NCBI RefSeq assembly: GCF_006439355.1
Contig: NZ_VFTG01000012.1
Span: 91,593-155,592 of the forward strand
From: Mesorhizobium sp. B4-1-3
GTDB lineage: Bacteria; Pseudomonadota; Alphaproteobacteria; Rhizobiales; Rhizobiaceae
Direction of reading: 5' to 3'
DNA: 64,000 bases
Shown here: positions 59,288 to 64,000 of the stretch, in pieces
Layout of the letters: each line of letters begins with the position of its first letter
Position numbering within the stretch: the stretch's first letter is position 1
The notes under the pieces: generated by a model
What the model was told of the DNA's origin: nothing
The model's database searches: none
Seen by the model: only the letters and a program-made list of their open reading frames with translations
Made by a program: the position numbers and the translations under genes

Positions 59288-62023
59288 TTAGCTCGCCAAC
59301 CGCCGCTCGGTGGCGGCCTCGAGCCCGATTTCTTTCAACTTCAGGACGGCCTGCGTGCGGCTTGAGACGCCGAGCTTGCCGAAGATGTTCTTCAGGTGCC
59401 ATTTGACCGTATCAGGCGCCATCGACAGCGACTCGGCCAGCTGGCGGTTGGTGTAGGCGCGCAGAAGCAGGGCGGCGACATCGGTTTCCTTGCTGCTCAG
59501 CATCTGCCTCTTCCCAGCGATCGCTATCGGCCGCGCGCGTTCGGGCGCGGTCTTGCCCAGTTCATGCAGAAGCGTGTCGACAAAGGTGGCCGTGCTGGAA
59601 TTGCGTGACCAGGCCGGTATTCGGGAGCGGGCGAATTCGAGCACCTCGCGCATCGGCAGGCCCTCGTCGACCAGCGAACGCAATGCGTTCTGCGGCAGCG
59701 CCAGGGTGACGACATCGACTGCCGCCGCCAAGGCCAGCAACGTTTCGCCGGCACTGTGCGCGGCGATCGCGACAAGTGCCCGCACCTGCATGAAGCCGCG
59801 GAGGCGACCGTCCCGGCGCATGCGTTCGGCGATACGGTCGAGCACGGCGATGGCCTTCGCCGGGTGGCCTTCGGCGATCAGCACGCGTGCAGCGCCGATA
59901 TGGGCATATTCGTCAAGCGGATGGATCGGGGCGGGCCGGCTTTCGGCCGAAGGCTCTATGCCGCGCGAGCGCAGCGCGAGCCGGGCGGCACGGACGTCGC
60001 CGCGTGACAGGAGCAGCCGCACTCGCTCGTTCAGCGCGGCGGCCGTCAACCGGCGGTAGCGCTTCTCGATGCCCAGCCGTTCGGCGCGTTCTAGGAAGAC
60101 GATGGCTTCGTCGTGCCGGCCATGTGCGGCGGAGAGCCGCGCCAGGTGCAGCTTGCAGGCCATCTCATGCACGACCAGCCCGCATTCCTCAATGACCTGC
60201 CGGTGCTGGTGCAGGATGCGCTCGGCGCCCTGCAGGTCGTTCCATTCATAGGCGAGCTCGACATGGAAGATCGCCGTCATCGCTTCCGTATAGGAACCGG
60301 GCCCCAGGCGCTCGCGGGCGAGCCGGCAGGCTCGGTCGAGCAATTGGTGCGCCTCGGCGAGATTGCCTGCGGCAATCTCGACCAGCCCCAACAAGAGGTC
60401 GCAATAGACGATGCCGAAGACGGAATTGGCGGCGGCATGATGGTCGCGCGCCGCGAGGCTGCGCAGGCGCGCGGCGTCCAGCTCGCCGAGCGAATAGTGG
60501 CTGAAGGCGCAGATATTGGCGAGCGTGCCGCGCGCGAAAGGCTCGTCTTCGGGAAAGTCTGCCAGCCAGCGCGAGGCGACCCGTGTCGCGGTGCGGGAAC
60601 GGTCGGTGGCGCTGATAACACCGGCCGTCAGCGTCTGCAGCTCGGCCTTCAGCGAGCGCGTGGTCGCGCGGTCGATCTCGCCGCGCTCGGAAAGCTGCCC
60701 GACCAGGGTCTTGGCCTGTTTGAGGATGCGGACCGCCTGGCGTGGCCGGCTCATGTGAAACTGTGCCCAGACACGCGCCAGCAGCAGGCGAGGGCGGGCG
60801 GCAACCAATTCGGGGGGAAGCTGGTTCAGCCACTCCGTTAGCCTGGGAATGTGACCCTGCATGGTGAGCGGCATGGCGCATTCCTCGACCAGACGCGCGG
60901 CATGATCGGCATCGCCGCTGGCAAGCGCGTGGTCGACCGCGTCGGAGATGTGGCCCCGGGCCGCCAGCCAGGCCGCGGCCGCGCGATGTAGGTCCCTGCG
61001 TGCCTCAGGCGCCCAGGCATCCAGCCTGTCACGCAGGAATTCGGAGAACAGGTGGTGATAGCGGAACCATTGTCCCGTGGAATCGAGCGCGATGAGGAAA
61101 AGGTTAGAGTGCTCGATGGTCGCCAGCGCCGCAGCGCAGTCGCGCCTTGGACAAACCGCCTCGGCGAGGCCCAGGCAGAAGCGGTCGAGGATCGAGGTTC
61201 TGAGCAGGAAATCCTGGATCTCGGGCGCCTGCCGGGCGAGCACGTCCTGGGTCAGGAACATCGCCACGTCACGCTGGCTACCCGAAAATTCCGCGATGAA
61301 GGCTTCTCTCGAGCCCTCATGCGCCAGCGCCAAAGCCGCCAGCTGCAGGCCGGCTGGCCAGCCTTCGGTCTTGTGGTGGAGCGCCACCACGGCCGAGACG
61401 GCAAGGTCGAGGCCGCAGACATTGGCAAGGTAGTCCTCGGTCTCCTCGAGCGAAAAGCGCAGGTCGCTGTCGCCGAGGCTGACGACATGCCCCTTCATCT
61501 TCATATGGGCGAGCTCTAGAGGCAGCTCGCCGCGGGTTGCGAGCACGATGCGCAAGGCCGGCGGCGCGTAGGCGACCAGCATGTTGATGCAGGCGGCGAT
61601 CTCGCCGGAGACGATCAGATGCGCGTCGTCGAGCACGAGGTAGATAGGCGCGGCGCGGCGCGACAATTGGTTGATGATGGCCGTGAGGAGGGAATCGACC
61701 GGCGTCACGGGGCTGGAGTCGATCAGCGACTCCGCGTTCCCGGCAATATTGAGGTCGACGCGATGAAAAGCGGCGGCGAGATATTTGAGGAAGCGGGCGA
61801 GATCGTTGTCGAGCCGGTCTATCGACAGCCACGCGACCTGGGCGACGCCGCCGGATATGCCGGCCGCCCACTGCGAGAGTAGGGTCGATTTGCCGAAGCC
61901 GGCGGGCGACGTCACCACGGTCAGCTTTCCTGCCGTCGCGGCGTCCAGTGTGTGCAGCAGCCGCGGCCTCTGGACCAGCGCGTCGCGCAAATGAGGCGGC
62001 TGGAGCTTCGTTTCTATCAGCAT
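59288..62023 (-). CDS. MalT-like LuxR-family transcriptional regulator
   Basis: A 911-residue STAND-type activator. The N-terminal P-loop is SPAGFGKSTLLSQWAA (39-54), with VAWLSIDRLDNDLARFLKYL and LVLDDAHLI as Walker B. The helical winged and TPR-like region follows (about 350-830). The C-terminal LuxR HTH is LSSKETDVAALLLRAYTNRQLAESLSMAPDTVKWHLKNIFGKLGVSSRTQAVLKLKEIGL. Start ATG 62023; a longer in-frame start at 62083 adds 20 residues. MalT-type proteins bind a small inducer and ATP, then oligomerise on promoters. It lies 107 bases upstream of the deacetylase on the same strand and is the likely activator of that operon. Confidence 0.92.
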   Translation of the reverse strand: MLIETKLQPPHLRDALVQRPRLLHTLDAATAGKLTVVTSPAGFGKSTLLSQWAAGISGGVAQVAWLSIDRLDNDLARFLKYLAAAFHRVDLNIAGNAESLIDSSPVTPVDSLLTAIINQLSRRAAPIYLVLDDAHLIVSGEIAACINMLVAYAPPALRIVLATRGELPLELAHMKMKGHVVSLGDSDLRFSLEETEDYLANVCGLDLAVSAVVALHHKTEGWPAGLQLAALALAHEGSREAFIAEFSGSQRDVAMFLTQDVLARQAPEIQDFLLRTSILDRFCLGLAEAVCPRRDCAAALATIEHSNLFLIALDSTGQWFRYHHLFSEFLRDRLDAWAPEARRDLHRAAAAWLAARGHISDAVDHALASGDADHAARLVEECAMPLTMQGHIPRLTEWLNQLPPELVAARPRLLLARVWAQFHMSRPRQAVRILKQAKTLVGQLSERGEIDRATTRSLKAELQTLTAGVISATDRSRTATRVASRWLADFPEDEPFARGTLANICAFSHYSLGELDAARLRSLAARDHHAAANSVFGIVYCDLLLGLVEIAAGNLAEAHQLLDRACRLARERLGPGSYTEAMTAIFHVELAYEWNDLQGAERILHQHRQVIEECGLVVHEMACKLHLARLSAAHGRHDEAIVFLERAERLGIEKRYRRLTAAALNERVRLLLSRGDVRAARLALRSRGIEPSAESRPAPIHPLDEYAHIGAARVLIAEGHPAKAIAVLDRIAERMRRDGRLRGFMQVRALVAIAAHSAGETLLALAAAVDVVTLALPQNALRSLVDEGLPMREVLEFARSRIPAWSRNSSTATFVDTLLHELGKTAPERARPIAIAGKRQMLSSKETDVAALLLRAYTNRQLAESLSMAPDTVKWHLKNIFGKLGVSSRTQAVLKLKEIGLEAATERRLAS

Positions 62024-62702
62024 CCGGTTGTCAACTGCTCCGCTAGGCGACTTCAGTAAACGCGGAGTAGAGCGCAGATGCAATGATCAGCTTTCCCTGA
62101 TCCAGGTCAGAACGATTCCCGCGGCGGCCTGGCCATCCGCTTCTGGAATCTGCCATTGAGATCTGCCCGACTACGCCCAGCCCCAAAGCGATATGCGGTT
62201 CGACAAGACCGCGGTCACGACAGGGAAAGGTCTAGGTGATCGATGCGAATTGTGCATCCACCTATGAGCGGCCATTGTGATTTCTAGCGCAACAGCTTTT
62301 CCAGATCTCCGCATATTCGTACAAGTACGTCTACCTCATTAACTCTTTATCGAATTCGACATTGACGGGCGCTTTCGTAAAGTTAATAATGTCCTAATAT
62401 ACGGGGTAGCGTTAATTAACTCCCGACCGGCAACAACGAGCTACGACGCTACTGGGGTAGGGGAAATACAGCGCGGCCGTCTCAGCTGCCGTTGTCGTCA
62501 CCATTGAGCCACCGTCTGTCCGTGGATAGCCGCACCTGTGCGGACCGTTCGCGGCCGGGATCGAGGGGTCGTGGCTTGGTGCGCTGATCTTCCCGCCTCA
62601 CGTGACTGGACGCCGAACGTCAACCGCGTTTCGGCATGGGGTTGTCAGCCGTCTCGGACGGCCAAAGGCAGATGCGTCGACATCTGCCGACAGGGGGTTA
62701 AA
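62024..62702. other. Long AT-rich then GC-rich leader before the VCBS protein
   Basis: A 679-base divergent promoter region. It has an AT-rich part (about 62320-62425) with a perfect GTTAATTAAC palindrome at 62411-62420. GGGGTAG occurs at 62403-62409 and again near 62454. Several palindromes follow: CCGCAC-CT-GTGCGG at 62530-62543, then the two hairpins listed separately. No coding frame was recognised. Confidence 0.45.
62648..62687 (+). promoter_or_regulatory. Tandem hairpins just upstream of the VCBS-protein ribosome site
   Basis: Two perfect hairpins lie in series: GCCGTC-TCG-GACGGC (62648-62662) and GCAGATG-CGTCGA-CATCTGC (62668-62687). The second ends 4 bases before the AGGGGG ribosome site (62692-62697) of the large surface protein. 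They could limit or permit translation or protect the mRNA; this is inference. Confidence 0.5.
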
Positions 62703-64000
62703 ATGGCCACTCAGCAAATCGCCGGCGCAGGCGGCACGACGACGTCGTTCTCCAACACGCCGCAGGCGCAGAATGACGTCTTCTATTTTACAGAGGATTC
62801 AAGTGGCGTCCTGGTCCTGAACGTACTGGCGAATGACCTGGGAGGGGCAGCCAAGCAGCTCTATTCCATTGACGACGCAACCAGTGCGTCGACAGCAACG
62901 AAAACACCCGCGCCAACAGATCTGCTCGTCCGTGACACAACATATTCCAGCGACAGTGTCGCGCTGAATGGGACCTCCGCAGTCCTTCCGACTGCTGACA
63001 AGAGCGCTCTTGGTGCTCGCATCTGGATTAGTAGTGATGGCACGATCCACTACAACACTGCGGATATCAATACGCTGTTGCAGTCGCTTGCTCAGGGCCA
63101 GGTTATCACCGACAAACTGACTTACGCCATCCAACTCGGCAATGGCACGCTGAGCTGGGCTACGACCACCATTCAATTCACCGGCACCAACGACAAGCCG
63201 GTGATTGGCGCTGCCACGCTTGTCGGAGCCGTCACCGAGGACGCCCACACGCCTACCGAGACCGCCACCGGCACCATCGCCTTCAGCGACGTCGATCTCA
63301 CTGACGTGCACTTGGTCTCGGCGGTGTTCAAGGGCACCGACTACGGCGGCCAGCTTGGTTCGCTGGCCGCAGTCGAGACTGCTGACACCACCGGCACCGG
63401 CTCCGGCGGACTGATCACCTGGACATTCACCGCCGCGGATTCCGCCCTCAACCAGCTTGCCGCCGGCCAGACCGTCCACGAGACGTATACTGTGACACTT
63501 GACGACCAGCACGGCGGTGTCATCACCCGCGACATCGTTATCACCATCACCGGCACCAACGACGCGCCGACGATCACGGCGGCCGGCACCAATGCGGCCG
63601 GCTCGGTGGTCGAGGACGCCTCGACGACGCCGGACCTGACCGATTCTCTCGACGCGGCCGGCACCGTCGCCTTCCATGACGTCGATCTCATCGACAGCCA
63701 CACCGCGACCTTCCTGCCGACGGCTGGCGAGACGGCGCTCGGCACCTTCTCGCTCGATCCGGTCAGCGAGGCGGCTGGCGCCGCCGACGGCTCCGTGCAG
63801 TGGCATTACGCCCTCAACAACAATGCGGCGCAGTATCTTGCCGCCGGCCAAAGCGTGGTCGAGCACTATAGCGTCACCGTTGATGACGGGAATGGCGGCA
63901 CCGCAACGCAGGTCGTGGCCATTACCATCACCGGGACCAACGATGCGGCGACGGTGAGCTCGGACTCCAAGCCGGTGACCGAAGGCGACACGGCGGCGGC
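62703..64000 (+). CDS. Large VCBS-repeat surface/secreted protein, 3' end outside window
   Basis: The first 432 codons of a repeat protein. After a polar N-terminus (AQNDVFYFTEDSSGVLVLNVLANDL) come tandem VCBS/cadherin-like units. Each opens with a TEDA or VEDAST segment, followed by F-DVDL-D-H, and closes with ITGTNDAPTI or FTGTNDKPVI. I count ends at about residues 163, 286 and 418. GD/DG and ND loops suggest calcium binding. Frame is open to the edge; such proteins often exceed 2000 residues, are exported by type I secretion and serve as biofilm or root adhesins. No signal peptide is seen, in keeping with type I export. The ATG has AGGGGG just upstream. Confidence 0.9.
   Translation, partial: MATQQIAGAGGTTTSFSNTPQAQNDVFYFTEDSSGVLVLNVLANDLGGAAKQLYSIDDATSASTATKTPAPTDLLVRDTTYSSDSVALNGTSAVLPTADKSALGARIWISSDGTIHYNTADINTLLQSLAQGQVITDKLTYAIQLGNGTLSWATTTIQFTGTNDKPVIGAATLVGAVTEDAHTPTETATGTIAFSDVDLTDVHLVSAVFKGTDYGGQLGSLAAVETADTTGTGSGGLITWTFTAADSALNQLAAGQTVHETYTVTLDDQHGGVITRDIVITITGTNDAPTITAAGTNAAGSVVEDASTTPDLTDSLDAAGTVAFHDVDLIDSHTATFLPTAGETALGTFSLDPVSEAAGAADGSVQWHYALNNNAAQYLAAGQSVVEHYSVTVDDGNGGTATQVVAITITGTNDAATVSSDSKPVTEGDTAA

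Noticed and set aside
62799..63866. A 355-codon open frame on the minus strand
   Set aside because: Antisense to the VCBS repeats; apparent repeats in it are mirror images of the plus-strand repeats.
1..64000. CRISPR arrays, tRNA and rRNA genes, phage modules
   Set aside because: I saw no evenly spaced direct repeats with unique spacers, no cloverleaf or rRNA sequence, and no phage structural genes.

Overview
The window looks like accessory DNA of a rhizobium, most likely Mesorhizobium or a close relative (Alphaproteobacteria, Hyphomicrobiales). I infer this from the high GC content, the density of ABC uptake operons each tied to a catabolic cassette, a rhizopine-type (moc) gene set, N-methyl-amine catabolic genes, DUF982 and DUF6494 proteins, and a RepB/ParB-type relic. 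No rRNA, tRNA or CRISPR array was seen.

Layout. 1-3364: end of a peptide-type ABC operon (permease cut by the window edge, binding protein) with a divergent LysR regulator. 3476-14485: a moc-like cluster. It holds a LacI regulator over a decayed RidA relic, then a di-iron hydroxylase (MocD-like), a sugar/inositol ABC transporter with two permeases, a Gfo/Idh/MocA dehydrogenase, a TIM-barrel isomerase, a MocE-type Rieske ferredoxin, a hydroxypyruvate-isomerase-like protein, a divergent PanB-like protein and a truncated RpiR regulator. 14864-24610: an XRE-like regulator divergent from a CocE-type hydrolase, a complete dipeptide-type ABC transporter and an M14 deacylase.

24747-36318 is a decayed region. 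Intact genes (SDR, xthA, VOC protein, DUF1003, DUF6494, DUF982, AraC regulator, trimeric autotransporter and a secreted neighbour) sit among relics. The relics are a methyltransferase start, a glycine-zipper protein, a RepB/ParB C-terminus, a debranching-enzyme C-terminus, an IS21 transposase piece, a peptide-ABC ATPase C-terminus and a second, broken xthA.

36319-52888: an N-methyl-amine/betaine locus. It has a frameshifted ferredoxin reductase, LysR, an amidohydrolase, a Rieske ferredoxin, a ProXVW-type transporter, then on the minus strand two dimethylglycine-dehydrogenase-like flavoproteins and an MttB-family methyltransferase, then a second LysR and a class III aminotransferase. 53341-62023: a branched-chain-type (Liv) transporter with a histone-deacetylase-family amidohydrolase, next to a MalT-like LuxR regulator. 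62703-end: the start of a large VCBS-repeat surface protein that runs off the window.

How they work together. Most cassettes follow one plan: a regulator, a periplasmic binding protein with its transporter, and enzymes that strip a methyl, acyl or acetyl group from the imported compound before central metabolism. The most interesting parts are the expanded moc-like cluster with a PanB homologue lacking the canonical metal ligands, the betaine locus whose only local reductase is frameshifted, and the deacetylase/Liv/MalT-like unit.
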